Below, piece by piece: positions 52,607 to 61,495 of a stretch of DNA of 64,000 bases. The notes beneath the pieces are model-generated. The model was given only the letters and a program-made list of their open reading frames with translations. It had not been told where the DNA came from and made no database searches. Origin of the DNA: Pseudoroseicyclus aestuarii (GTDB lineage Bacteria; Pseudomonadota; Alphaproteobacteria; Rhodobacterales; Rhodobacteraceae); the NCBI RefSeq assembly GCF_003217255.1, contig NZ_QJTE01000001.1:310001-374000 (forward strand), in the 5' to 3' direction. Position numbers and translations under genes: made by a program. Every line of letters starts with the position of its first letter. Within the stretch, counting starts at the first letter, position 1.

Positions 52607-53760
52607 GAATAGGTGTGATCGGCCTCGGCCAGAGGCTTGGGCATCTGGTGGCGGAATTCGCCGCCGTCGCCCCCGAGGCGCGCTTCGTCGCTGTGGCGGA
52701 CCCCTCGGACGTGCGGCTGGCGCAGCTCGAGCAGAAGGGGATCACCTTCGAGACCCGGCACGAGGACGGCGCGGCGCTGATCGCGGCGCATGAGTTCGAC
52801 CTCTTGATGATCGGCTCGCCGAACATGATGCACCTTGAGCATCTGCGCGCCGCGCTGCAGTCGAACGCGCCGGCGATCTTCACCGAGAAGCCGGTCGTCA
52901 TCTCGATGGAAGAGACGCTGGAGCTGGCGCGGCTGATCGGGACGCACGACGGGGTCAAGCGGCTGATGCCGGGCATGGTCCTGCGCTACTCCCCGCTCTA
53001 CCGCGCGCTCCGGGCGGCGCAGGCCGAGCATCTGGGCCCGATCAGCTCGATCGAGGCCTCGGAGCATATCGCGCCCTATCACGGCAGCTTCTTCATGCGG
53101 GACTGGCGCCGCGAGACGAAGCTCTCGGGCGGCTTCCTGCTAGAGAAGTGCTGCCACGACATCGACCTCTATCAGGGCGTCGTCGGATCGCGCCCGGCGC
53201 GCGTCGTCAGCTTCGGCGGGCGCAAGAAGTACCTCCCCGAGAACCGCCCTGCGGGCGAGCCGGCCTACCTGTCAGAGATGGCGCCGCGCTGGGGCGGCAC
53301 CAACGACGCCTTTTCCGGCACGGCGGACATCATCGACTACCAGACCGCGCTGATCGAGTATCAGGGCGGGGAGTCGATGGCCTTTCACACCAACCTCAAC
53401 GTGCCCGACGAATTCCGCCGCTTCTGCGTGATCGGCCGCGACGGCATGGCCGAGGGGGATTTCCTGCGCAATTACTTCAAGGTCACGCTGTCCGACGACG
53501 GCAAGGCGGTGATCGACGAGAAGGAGGTGGCCACTGACACCTCCGGCGGGCATTACGGCGCCGACAGCGCCATGGCGCGCGACATCACGAACCATCTGCG
53601 GGGCGACCTGCCGCAGCTTCCGCTGTCGATCATCGACGCGCTTGAGGCCGGGGTGACGGCGCTGGCCGCGGACGCCAGCCGCACGGAAAACCGCATCGTC
53701 GAGCTGGCCGAGTACTGGGACGCCTTCGACCATGCGCTGGCCGGCGAAGTCGCGGCATGA
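52603..53760 (+). CDS. Gfo/Idh/MocA-family oxidoreductase
   Basis: A 385-residue NAD(P)-dependent sugar oxidoreductase. The Rossmann start is MRIGVIGLGQRLGHLV, followed by FTEKPVVISMEE with the family Glu-Lys-Pro and a catalytic-site segment GGFLLEKCCHDIDLYQGVVG where Lys and His fit the dehydrogenase dyad. The glycine motif is GLGQRLG, less usual than GxGxxG. Related proteins act on inositols, sugar acids or amino sugars. It overlaps both neighbours by four bases. Confidence 0.9.
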   Translation: MRIGVIGLGQRLGHLVAEFAAVAPEARFVAVADPSDVRLAQLEQKGITFETRHEDGAALIAAHEFDLLMIGSPNMMHLEHLRAALQSNAPAIFTEKPVVISMEETLELARLIGTHDGVKRLMPGMVLRYSPLYRALRAAQAEHLGPISSIEASEHIAPYHGSFFMRDWRRETKLSGGFLLEKCCHDIDLYQGVVGSRPARVVSFGGRKKYLPENRPAGEPAYLSEMAPRWGGTNDAFSGTADIIDYQTALIEYQGGESMAFHTNLNVPDEFRRFCVIGRDGMAEGDFLRNYFKVTLSDDGKAVIDEKEVATDTSGGHYGADSAMARDITNHLRGDLPQLPLSIIDALEAGVTALAADASRTENRIVELAEYWDAFDHALAGEVAA

Positions 53761-54635
53761 CCCGGAAGTTCGACCCCTTTCCTTACCTGCTGCTGGTCCC
53801 GGCGCTGATCCTGACGCTGGTCATCGTCGCATGGCCGCTGTTCGAAACCTTCCGCCTGTCCTTCACCGATGCCTCGATGCGGCCGACCTACGACTATGTC
53901 GGCTTCGAGAACTTCGTCGAGATCTTCCAGGACGACTTCGGCGAGGTGATCGGCCGCACGCTCTACTGGATGACGCTTTCGGTCGTGCTCAAGCTGGCGA
54001 TGGGGACCATCGGCGCGGTGCTCTTGAACGCGGCGATCCCGGGGCGGGCGCTGTTCCGCATCCTGGTGATGCCGCCCTGGATCGTGCCGATTGCCATCGG
54101 CGCCTTCATGTGGGGCTGGCTCTATAACGGTCAGTTCGGGATGATTTCGGGCGTGGCGCAGCGGCTGGGCATTCTCGCCGGACCCTTCGAGTTCCTCGCC
54201 TATGGCGACAGCGCCTTCTACGCGACCATCGTCACCGATGTCTGGGTCGGCACGCCGCTCGTCGCGCTTTACCTGCTGGCGGCGATGCAGTCGATCTCGA
54301 CCGAGATGTACGAGGCCGCCTGGACCGACGGGGCATCGCGCTTCTACCGCTTCCGCCGGATCACGCTGCCGCTGATCGCGCCCTCCATCGCGACCATGGC
54401 GCTTCTGTCGGCGATCTGGACCTTCAACTCTTTCGACATCATCTGGATCCTGACCGAGGGCGGCCCGCGCGGCGCCACCACCACGATGATCATCGATACC
54501 TACAAGGTGGCGATCAGCCGCTTCCGCTACGGCGAGGGTGCGGCACGGGCGGTGATGATCCTCGTGTGCATGTCGATCTTCGCCGGATGCTACCTCGCGC
54601 TGCTGCGCGGCATCAGCAAGAGGGCCCAGGCATGA
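53757..54635 (+). CDS. CUT1 sugar ABC transporter permease (MalF-type)
   Basis: A 292-residue inner-membrane permease with six helices. The EAA loop is seen as MYEAAWTDGASRFYRFRRITLPLIAP, which docks the ATPase. It pairs with the permease encoded next; their genes overlap by four bases. The system with two permeases, one binding protein and one UgpC/MalK-like ATPase is the CUT1 layout for di- and oligosaccharides. Confidence 0.93.
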   Translation: MTRKFDPFPYLLLVPALILTLVIVAWPLFETFRLSFTDASMRPTYDYVGFENFVEIFQDDFGEVIGRTLYWMTLSVVLKLAMGTIGAVLLNAAIPGRALFRILVMPPWIVPIAIGAFMWGWLYNGQFGMISGVAQRLGILAGPFEFLAYGDSAFYATIVTDVWVGTPLVALYLLAAMQSISTEMYEAAWTDGASRFYRFRRITLPLIAPSIATMALLSAIWTFNSFDIIWILTEGGPRGATTTMIIDTYKVAISRFRYGEGAARAVMILVCMSIFAGCYLALLRGISKRAQA

Positions 54636-55474
54636 TCAACAAGTATCGCTGGTGGGAACTGGTCTTCATCTATGCCGGCATGGCGCTGTTCCTCGTCTTC
54701 GTGCTGGCGCCCTTCGCCGAGGCCTTCTTCGTCTCGATGCGCCCGATCGACGCGGTCTTCCGCATCCCCTACCGCTTCTTCACCGAGGACATGTCGTTCC
54801 AGGCCTACCGGGACATGTGGACCTCGGTGCCGATGCTGGGGCGCTACATCTTCAACAGCCTCTTCATCGCGCTTTGCGTGACGCTGCTGGCCCTGTTCTG
54901 CATCATCCCGGCGGCCTATTCCTTCAGCCGCTTCGAATACCGGATGCGGGACGGTCTGCTGGGCGCCTTCCTCGCGATCAACATGATCGGCGCGGCGGTC
55001 CTCATCATCCCGCTCTACAAGCTGATGATGACGCTGGGGCTGCTGAACAGCTACCTGTCGATGATCATCCCCGGCGCGGCCTTCACCGTGCCGACGGGCA
55101 TCTTCCTGATGCGCAGCTACTTCCTGCGCATCCCCAAGGAGCTGGAGGAGGCGGCCATCGTCGACGGCGCCTCGCGGCTTTACACGCTGTGGCGGGTGAT
55201 CCTGCCGGTCTCGCTGCCCGGCATCATGGTCGTGGCCATCACGACCTTCATCAACGCCTATGCCCAGCAGTTCCTCTTCGCGCTTACCTTCAACTCGGTG
55301 AACGCGCTGAACCCGCTGCCGGTCGGCTTGTACCAGTTCTTCGGCCGTCAGGCCGTCGTCTGGAACGAGCTGATGGCGGCGAGCCTGGTCGGCATCCTGC
55401 CGGTGCTGATCGTCTACGTCTTCCTGCAAAGATACGTCGTCGCCGGGCTGACCTCCGGCGCGGTGAAGGAATGA
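54632..55474 (+). CDS. CUT1 sugar ABC transporter permease (MalG-type)
   Basis: A 280-residue permease, second of the pair, with six helices and the EAA loop KELEEAAIVDGASRLYTLWRVILPVSLPG. The ATG at 54632 overlaps the previous stop by four bases. The binding protein gene follows after 34 bases with its own ribosome site. Confidence 0.93.
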   Translation: MINKYRWWELVFIYAGMALFLVFVLAPFAEAFFVSMRPIDAVFRIPYRFFTEDMSFQAYRDMWTSVPMLGRYIFNSLFIALCVTLLALFCIIPAAYSFSRFEYRMRDGLLGAFLAINMIGAAVLIIPLYKLMMTLGLLNSYLSMIIPGAAFTVPTGIFLMRSYFLRIPKELEEAAIVDGASRLYTLWRVILPVSLPGIMVVAITTFINAYAQQFLFALTFNSVNALNPLPVGLYQFFGRQAVVWNELMAASLVGILPVLIVYVFLQRYVVAGLTSGAVKE

Positions 55475-55508
55475 CGGCAATAGGGTCGCAACAGGGAGTC
55501 AAGAAGAC

Positions 55509-56723
55509 ATGAAGCTTCGCAACACCATCCTCGCCTCCACGGCGCTCGTCGGCCTCGCCGGCGCGGCCGCCGCGCAGGAAGAGATCTACATCATCAACTG
55601 CGGCACCGATGCCGAGCCGCAGGTCCCCGTCCAGCAGGAGGCGATCGAGGCCTGGGAGGCCGAGAACCCCGACTACACCGTGAACCTCGAGTTCGTGGCC
55701 TGGGGCCAGTGCCAGGAAAAGGCCACCACGCTCGCCTCTGCCGGCAACCCGCCCGCCATCGCGCTGATGGGCAGCCGCGTGCTGATGCAGCTGGCCGATG
55801 CCGGGCTGATCCGCCCCTTCGACATGACCGAGGAAGAGCTCTCCTCCTACGAGGACTCGGTTCTGCAGACGGTGCAGTTCGACGGCCAGGTCTGGGGCCT
55901 GCCGCGCGCCTTCTCGACCAAGGCGCTGTACTACAACAAGGCGCTCTTCGAAGAGGCCGGCCTCGATCCCGAGAGCCCGCCCGAAACCTTCGAGGAACTG
56001 GTCTCCGCCTCGCAGGCGATCACCGAGAACACCGATGCCCGCGGCTTCGGCATGGTCGCCGCCTCCTTCGACGCGACGATGCATGACTGGCTGAACTTCG
56101 TCTATTCCAACGGCGGCACCATCCTCGGCCCCGACGGAGAGGTGACCTTCGACACCCCCGAGGTGATCGAGGCGCTGCAGCTTTACGCCGATCTCGTGCC
56201 CTACAGCGAAGACGGCCCGATCGCCTATGACCGCGGCAAGCTCGAGCCGCTGTTCCGCGAGGGGCAGGTCGCGATGTACATCTCGGGCGGCTGGGGCCGC
56301 CAGCGGACCGGCGACGTGGACTATGGCCTCGCGCTGATCCCGCACGGCCCCTCGGGCGAGAACGGCACCCTGCTGATCACCGACAGCCTCGTGGTCTTCG
56401 AAGGCTCGGGCGTGGAAGAGGCGGCGACCGACCTCGCGCTTGCGCTGACGTCGACGGAGGCCCAGTCCGCCTTCGACATCGCCGGCGCCTGGACGCCGAT
56501 CCGTCAGACGCAGGACACCGACGCGCTGATCGAGGAAGATCCCACCTGGGAGCCCTTCATCACCTCGATCCCCACGGGCGGACCCGAGCCCTTGATGCTC
56601 GACTACGTCGCCATGCAGGACGCCATCATCGAGGCGATCCAGGGCGTCATCCTGGGCGAGGTGACGGCCGAGGAAGCCGCCGCCGAGGCGCAGGAGCAGC
56701 TTGAAGAACTCGCCGAAGAATAA
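55509..56723 (+). CDS. Extracellular sugar-binding protein (SBP_bac_1)
   Basis: A 404-residue periplasmic protein with a signal peptide (MKLRNTILASTALVGLAGAAAA, cleaved before QEEIY). The body shows the family-1 pattern: GNPPAIALMGSRVLMQLADAGLI, WGLPRAFSTKALYYNKALFEEAGLD, PPETFEELVSASQAI and GQVAMYISGGWGRQ. Context suggests GlcNAc, chitobiose or a related amino-sugar oligosaccharide. A 10-bp hairpin directly after the stop probably raises its mRNA level over that of the ATPase. Confidence 0.92.
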   Translation: MKLRNTILASTALVGLAGAAAAQEEIYIINCGTDAEPQVPVQQEAIEAWEAENPDYTVNLEFVAWGQCQEKATTLASAGNPPAIALMGSRVLMQLADAGLIRPFDMTEEELSSYEDSVLQTVQFDGQVWGLPRAFSTKALYYNKALFEEAGLDPESPPETFEELVSASQAITENTDARGFGMVAASFDATMHDWLNFVYSNGGTILGPDGEVTFDTPEVIEALQLYADLVPYSEDGPIAYDRGKLEPLFREGQVAMYISGGWGRQRTGDVDYGLALIPHGPSGENGTLLITDSLVVFEGSGVEEAATDLALALTSTEAQSAFDIAGAWTPIRQTQDTDALIEEDPTWEPFITSIPTGGPEPLMLDYVAMQDAIIEAIQGVILGEVTAEEAAAEAQEQLEELAEE

Positions 56724-56731
56724 CGGCGCCG

Positions 56732-56760
56732 GGGCCGGGGGGGCAGGTGTCCCCCGGCCC
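56732..56760 (+). terminator. Intercistronic hairpin after the binding-protein gene
   Basis: GGGCCGGGGG (56732-56741) pairs perfectly with CCCCCGGCCC (56751-56760), 9-base loop, nine bases after the stop. Without a T tract it is more likely an mRNA-stabilising or attenuating element inside the operon than a full terminator. Confidence 0.65.
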
Positions 56761-56797
56761 GCACTCTAGGACCCGAGGCAGGAGAGAAGACGACACA

Positions 56798-57913
56798 ATG
56801 GGACAGCTCAGGCTTTCGGGCGTGACGAAGAGCTTCGGCACGGCGCAGGTGATCCAGCCCACCGATCTCGAGATCGAGGACGGCGAATTCGTCGTTTTCG
56901 TCGGCCCCTCGGGCTGCGGGAAATCGACCATGTTGCGGATGATCGCCGGCCTCGAGGAGATCACCTCGGGCACGGTCGAGATCGACGGCAAGGTCGTGAA
57001 CGACCTCGCCCCGGTCAAGCGCGGCATCTCGATGGTCTTCCAGAGCTACGCGCTCTACCCGCATATGTCGGTTTACGAGAACATCGCCTTCCCGCTGCGC
57101 GTCGCCAAGACGCCGCAGGCCAAGGTCGATGAGCTGGTGGGCCGCGCCGCCAAGGTTCTCAAGCTCGAGAACCGGCTGCAGCACCGACCCGGCGCGCTTT
57201 CGGGCGGGCAGCGCCAGCGCGTCGCCATCGGCCGCGCCATCGTGCGCGAACCTTCGGTCTTCCTTTTTGACGAGCCGCTGTCGAACCTCGATGCCGCCCT
57301 GCGCGCCGAGATGCGGGTGGAGCTGAGCCGGCTGCACAGCCAGCTCGGCAACTCGATGATCTACGTCACCCACGACCAGGTCGAGGCGATGACCATGGCC
57401 GACAAGATCGTCGTGCTGCGCGACGGGTTGATCGAGCAGGTCGGCAGCCCGCTGGAGCTGTACCATCGCCCCGCCAACCGCTTTGTCGCCGGCTTCATCG
57501 GCACGCCGAACATGAACTTCCTGCCCGGCACGGTCGATAGCGTCGGCCCGACCGGCGTCACGGTCGCCCTCAAGCGCGGCGGCATGGTGACGGTCGAGGC
57601 CGATGGCCGCACCGTCCAGCCCGGCGAGGCGGTCGAGCTGGGCATCCGCCCCGACGCGCTGACCGTCGGCACCGCAGACGGCGCGCTGAGCCTGATGCCC
57701 GAGGTGGTCGAGAGGCTCGGCAGCTCCACGGTGGTCTACTGCCAGGACGAGGACGGCACTGCCGTCTGCCTCGTCGCCGACGGCGCGCTGAATGTCCGGC
57801 CCGGCCAGAAGGTCACCGCCGGCATCCCCGCCGCCGAGGCGCATCTGTTCCGTGCCGACGGCTCGGCCCTGCCGCGCACCGGCGCGCTGCCCGACCTGCC
57901 CGAGCTGGCCTGA
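56798..57913 (+). CDS. UgpC/MalK-type sugar ABC transporter ATPase
   Basis: A 371-residue CUT1 ATPase. Walker A GPSGCGKST, Q-loop FQSYALYPHM, signature LSGGQRQRVAIGRA, Walker B VFLFDEPLSNLD and H-loop YVTHD are all intact; residues 240-370 form the TOBE regulatory domain. The ATG at 56798 follows GGAGAGAAG. Such ATPases are sometimes shared between several sugar importers. nagB begins three bases after its stop. Confidence 0.94.
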   Translation: MGQLRLSGVTKSFGTAQVIQPTDLEIEDGEFVVFVGPSGCGKSTMLRMIAGLEEITSGTVEIDGKVVNDLAPVKRGISMVFQSYALYPHMSVYENIAFPLRVAKTPQAKVDELVGRAAKVLKLENRLQHRPGALSGGQRQRVAIGRAIVREPSVFLFDEPLSNLDAALRAEMRVELSRLHSQLGNSMIYVTHDQVEAMTMADKIVVLRDGLIEQVGSPLELYHRPANRFVAGFIGTPNMNFLPGTVDSVGPTGVTVALKRGGMVTVEADGRTVQPGEAVELGIRPDALTVGTADGALSLMPEVVERLGSSTVVYCQDEDGTAVCLVADGALNVRPGQKVTAGIPAAEAHLFRADGSALPRTGALPDLPELA

Positions 57914-57916
57914 GGC

Positions 57917-58678
57917 ATGCGCGTCCTGATCGCGCCCGATGGCGCGGCGGCCGCCGAGGCGACTGCCGCGCGCATTGCCGCCCGCCTCGAGGCCGCGCCC
58001 GCCTCCGTCCTCGGCCTCGCCACGGGCGGCACGATGGAGCCGGTCTATGCCGCGCTGATCGACCGTCACCGGCAGGGCCTCAGCTTCGCGCAGGCCACCA
58101 GCTTCAACCTCGACGAATACGTCGGGCTGGCGGGCGACCACCCGCAAAGCTACCGCCGCTACATGCGCGAGCATCTCTTCGGCGAGATCGACATCGACCC
58201 CGCGCGCTGCTTCATCCCGCGCGGCGACATCGACCCCGAGAAGGCGGCCGAGGGCTACGAGGCAGAGCTGTCCCGCCTTGGGCCGATCGACCTGCAGCTG
58301 CTGGGGCTGGGGCGCAACGGGCATATCGGCTTCAACGAGCCGACCAGCTCGCTCGCCTCGCGCACCCGCTGCGTGCGCCTCTCGGCCAGCACGCTCGAGG
58401 CCAACAGGCGCTTCTTCGACGGCGGCGAGACGCCGCCCACGACGGCCGTGACCATGGGCGTCGCCACCATCATTGAGGCGCGCGAGATCCTGCTCCTCGC
58501 CGTCGGCGCGGAGAAGGCGCAGGCGGTGCAGGCCATGGTCGAGGGGCCGGTGACGGCGATCTGCCCGGCCTCCGCCTTGCAGTTCCACGAGCGGGCGACC
58601 ATCGTGCTCGACGCCGCCGCGGCGGCGCGGCTGGAATACCGCGAACGTTATGAACCCGCAGGCGGCACGGCCCCCTGA
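57917..58678 (+). CDS. nagB: Glucosamine-6-phosphate deaminase
   Basis: A 253-residue enzyme converting glucosamine-6-phosphate to fructose-6-phosphate and ammonia. LGLATGGTMEPVYAAL is the phosphate loop, SFNLDEYVGLAGDHPQSY the active-site segment with the catalytic Asp, and LLGLGRNGHIGFNEP the catalytic-His motif. It lacks the C-terminal allosteric extension of the E. coli enzyme. It is placed directly after the transporter ATPase, linking the importer to amino-sugar breakdown. The deacetylase nagA expected upstream of this step is not in the window. Confidence 0.95.
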   Translation: MRVLIAPDGAAAAEATAARIAARLEAAPASVLGLATGGTMEPVYAALIDRHRQGLSFAQATSFNLDEYVGLAGDHPQSYRRYMREHLFGEIDIDPARCFIPRGDIDPEKAAEGYEAELSRLGPIDLQLLGLGRNGHIGFNEPTSSLASRTRCVRLSASTLEANRRFFDGGETPPTTAVTMGVATIIEAREILLLAVGAEKAQAVQAMVEGPVTAICPASALQFHERATIVLDAAAAARLEYRERYEPAGGTAP

Positions 58679-58695
58679 CGGGCAGGAGAATGCCG

Positions 58696-60282
58696 ATGAC
58701 CCCCGAGCTGCCCTATCCCTCGCAACGCCAGCCGGTGATGGGCCGGGCCATGGTCGCCACCTCGCAGCCCCTGGCGGCGCAGGCGGGGCTGTCGATGCTG
58801 GCGCGCGGCGGCAGTGCCGCCGATGCCGCCGTGGCCGCCGCCATGGTGCTGACGGTGGTCGAGCCGACGGGCAACGGCATCGGCTCGGATGCCTTCGCGC
58901 TGGTGCACGACGGGCAGGCGCTGCACGGGCTGAACGCCTCGGGCCGCGCGCCCGCCACCTGGACGCCCGAGCGCTTCGCCGGGCAGGAGGCGATGCCGAC
59001 CCGCGGCTGGGATGCGGTGACGGTGCCGGGCGCCGTCTCGGGATGGATCGCGCTCTGGCGCCGCTTCGGCACCCTGCCGCTCGACGAGATCGCCGCCCCC
59101 GCAATCCGCTACGCCGAAGAGGGGCATCCCCTCGCGCCGCTGATCGCTAGGCAATGGCGCTCCGGCGCCGAGATCCTGCAGGATCAGCCCGGCTTCGCCG
59201 CGTGCTTCATGCCCGGCGGCCGCACCCCCGAGGCGGGGGAGTGGGTGCGCCTGCCGGATCATGGCGCCACCCTGCGCCGCATCGCCGATACGGAGGGCGC
59301 GGCCTTCTACGAGGGCGATCTGGCCGAGGCCATGGTCGCCCATGCGCAGGCCAATGGCGGCGCGATGACGCGCGACGATCTCGCCGCGCATCGCGCCGAT
59401 TGGGTCGCGCCCGTCTCCCAGCGCTTCGGCGATCATGTCATCCACGAGATCCCGCCCTCGGGGCAGGGGATCACCGCGCTCATGGCGCTGGGCATGCTTG
59501 AGGGGCTGGACCTGCCCGACCACCCCGACGATCCGGCGCAGATGCACCTCGCGATCGAGGCGGTGAAGCTGGCCATGGCCGATGCCCGCGCCCATGTCGC
59601 CGATATCGCCGCGATGCGCTGGGCGCCCGAGGCGCTGCTCGATCCCGCCTACCTCGCCTCGCGCGCCGCGCTGATCGACTCCGCCCGGGCCGGCGATCCG
59701 CAGGCCGGCGCCCCGACAGAAGGGGGGACGGTCTATCTCTCCGTCGCGGATGAGAACGGCATGATGGTCAGCTTCATCCAGTCGAACTACATGGGCTTCG
59801 GCTCGGGCGTCGTGGTCCCCGGCACCGGCATCTCGATGCAGAACCGCGGCGCCGGCTTCACGCTCGAACCCGGCCACCCGAACGAAGTCGGCCCCGGCAA
59901 GCGCCCCTTCCACACCATCATCCCGGCCTTCGCCACCGATGCCGAGACCGGGGCGCCGCGCATGGCCTTCGGCGTGATGGGCGGCTTGATGCAGGCGCAG
60001 GGGCACGTGCAGATGGCGCTTCGGGTGCTGCGCGCGGGGCAGAACCCGCAGGCCGCCGCCGATGCGCCGCGCTGGCGCTGCATGGGCGGCAAGAAGGTCG
60101 CGGTCGAGGCCGGCTTCGACCCCGCCCTGGCCGAGGCGCTGCGCGCCCTTGGCCACGAGATCACGGTCGAGACGCTCGACGCGATGTTCGGCTTCGGCGG
60201 CGCCCAGCTGATCCTGAAGGGCGCGCAGGGCTATATCGGCGGCTCCGACCCGCGCAAGGACGGCCAGGCCGTCGCCTTCTGA
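58696..60282 (+). CDS. Gamma-glutamyltransferase, cytoplasmic (YwrD-like)
   Basis: A 528-residue N-terminal-nucleophile hydrolase. The autocatalytic site is the Thr of TEGGTVYLSVADENG (about residue 345), and the small subunit has SGVVVPGTGISMQNRG and FGVMGGLMQAQGH. The ATG at 58696 is seven bases after AGGAG; one at 58690 is too close. There is no signal peptide, unlike periplasmic Ggt. It follows nagB by 17 bases and ends the operon. Why a gamma-glutamyl hydrolase is here is unclear; cleavage of peptides brought in with amino sugars is one idea. Confidence 0.9.
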   Translation: MTPELPYPSQRQPVMGRAMVATSQPLAAQAGLSMLARGGSAADAAVAAAMVLTVVEPTGNGIGSDAFALVHDGQALHGLNASGRAPATWTPERFAGQEAMPTRGWDAVTVPGAVSGWIALWRRFGTLPLDEIAAPAIRYAEEGHPLAPLIARQWRSGAEILQDQPGFAACFMPGGRTPEAGEWVRLPDHGATLRRIADTEGAAFYEGDLAEAMVAHAQANGGAMTRDDLAAHRADWVAPVSQRFGDHVIHEIPPSGQGITALMALGMLEGLDLPDHPDDPAQMHLAIEAVKLAMADARAHVADIAAMRWAPEALLDPAYLASRAALIDSARAGDPQAGAPTEGGTVYLSVADENGMMVSFIQSNYMGFGSGVVVPGTGISMQNRGAGFTLEPGHPNEVGPGKRPFHTIIPAFATDAETGAPRMAFGVMGGLMQAQGHVQMALRVLRAGQNPQAAADAPRWRCMGGKKVAVEAGFDPALAEALRALGHEITVETLDAMFGFGGAQLILKGAQGYIGGSDPRKDGQAVAF

Positions 60283-60283
60283 C

Positions 60284-60334
60284 CTTCATGTTTCTGGAAA
60301 TACTCCGGGGGGCCGCGGGGGGCTGGCCCCCCGC
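60284..60334 (-). repeat. Intergenic repeat, copy D, with hairpin
   Basis: On the reverse strand: GCGGGGGGC/GCCCCCCGC hairpin (60334-60315), GGCCCCCCGG, then AGTATTTCCAGAAACATGAAG. It matches copy C at 10512-10566 and lies 3' of the UPF0173 gene in sense orientation, starting two bases after the convergent gamma-glutamyltransferase stop. Confidence 0.72.
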
Positions 60335-60355
60335 TCCCGCAACCGGACGTGGCGC

Positions 60356-61057
60356 CTAGCGCGCGGCGATCTCGACCGGCTCCAGCACGTCCGGTGTCTT
60401 CACATCGACCCCCGGCAGCCCCGCCACCAGCGCATCGGCCGATTGCTCCAGCGCGCCGAAGGTCTTCCAATGCGATGGGAAGACAGTCTCGAAGGCGAAG
60501 TATTTCTTCGCCGCCCAGGCCGCGGCTTTCATGTCCATGGTGAAGAAGCCGCCCGCCGAGAGGATGCCGATGTCGGGGCGGTAGTATTCCCCCATCCAGC
60601 CCATGTCGGCCATGATGTCGGTATCGCCCGAGAAGTAGATCACATGCCCCTCGCCGGCGATCATGAAGCCCGACTCGGTGCCGGTATAGACCGGCCCACC
60701 GTCGGTGGAGACGGACGAAGAGTGGCTGGCCGTCACCATGGTGACCTTGGCCCCGTCCAGATCGACGGTGCCGCCCTTGTTGAAGCCCACGGTCTCGATG
60801 CCGTGCTTGGCGCTCCACCATCCGCCGAGTTCGGCGATGCAGAGGACCGGGATGCCCAGCTCCTTGGCCAGATCCGGCGCATCGGCGGTGTGATCGCCGT
60901 GGCCATGGGTGATCAGAATGTGGGTCGCCCCCTCCAGCGCCTCGGCGCGCCGGTCCTCGGGGAAGGTCGAATTGCCGCTGAACCAGGGGTCAATCAGCAG
61001 GGTCTTGCCGCCGATCTCGATCCGCCAGGAGCCATGTCCGAGCCAGGTGATGCGCAT
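60356..61057 (-). CDS. UPF0173 metal-dependent hydrolase (metallo-beta-lactamase fold)
   Basis: A 233-residue cytoplasmic metallo-hydrolase. It starts MRITWLGHGSWRIEIGGKTL and carries the metal motif LITHGHGDHTAD, a further ligand His in VTASHSS, Asp in YFSGDTDIM and His in FPSHWKTFG. This is the UlaG/YtkL-like UPF0173 group; substrate unknown, with some relatives acting on lactones or phosphodiesters. It is divergent from gatC. Confidence 0.92.
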   Translation of the reverse strand: MRITWLGHGSWRIEIGGKTLLIDPWFSGNSTFPEDRRAEALEGATHILITHGHGDHTADAPDLAKELGIPVLCIAELGGWWSAKHGIETVGFNKGGTVDLDGAKVTMVTASHSSSVSTDGGPVYTGTESGFMIAGEGHVIYFSGDTDIMADMGWMGEYYRPDIGILSAGGFFTMDMKAAAWAAKKYFAFETVFPSHWKTFGALEQSADALVAGLPGVDVKTPDVLEPVEIAAR

Positions 61058-61207
61058 GGGGTGCCTCGCTTGTGATGTTGCGCCCGGAGGGTAGGGCGCC
61101 TCAGCGCGGCGACCAGAGCGGGGCCGCGGCCCGCCCCGCGCGCCAGCCGCGCCTTGCAGACAGGGGGGAGGGGCGCTAATCCGCAGGCTGATCGAAGGAG
61201 GCAGCCC

Positions 61208-61495
61208 ATGTCGATAGATGAAGGCACGGCGCGCCGTGTCGCCCGCCTGGCCCGGATCCGCGTCGAGGAGACGGACCTGCCCGCGCTCGCGCAGGAATTC
61301 AACGCCATCCTCGGCTTCATCGAGCAGCTCGGCGAAGTCGACGTCGAGGGCGTGGAGCCCATGGTCTCCGTCACCCCGATGCGGCTGAAGCGCCGCGACG
61401 ACGTGGTGACCGACGGCGGCCAGCCGCAGGCCGTTCTCTCCAATGCCCCCGATGCCCGCGAGGGCTTCTTTGCCGTGCCGAAGGTGGTGGAATGA
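61208..61495 (+). CDS. gatC: Asp/Glu-tRNA amidotransferase subunit C
   Basis: A 95-residue small subunit that stabilises the GatCAB complex, which converts misacylated Glu-tRNA-Gln and Asp-tRNA-Asn to the correct amidated forms. [21 protein letters not shown] and the [17 protein letters not shown] region are diagnostic. AAGGAGG precedes the ATG. Its stop overlaps the gatA ATG by four bases. Confidence 0.95.
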   Translation: MSIDEGTARRVARLARIRVEETDLPALAQEFNAILGFIEQLGEVDVEGVEPMVSVTPMRLKRRDDVVTDGGQPQAVLSNAPDAREGFFAVPKVVE

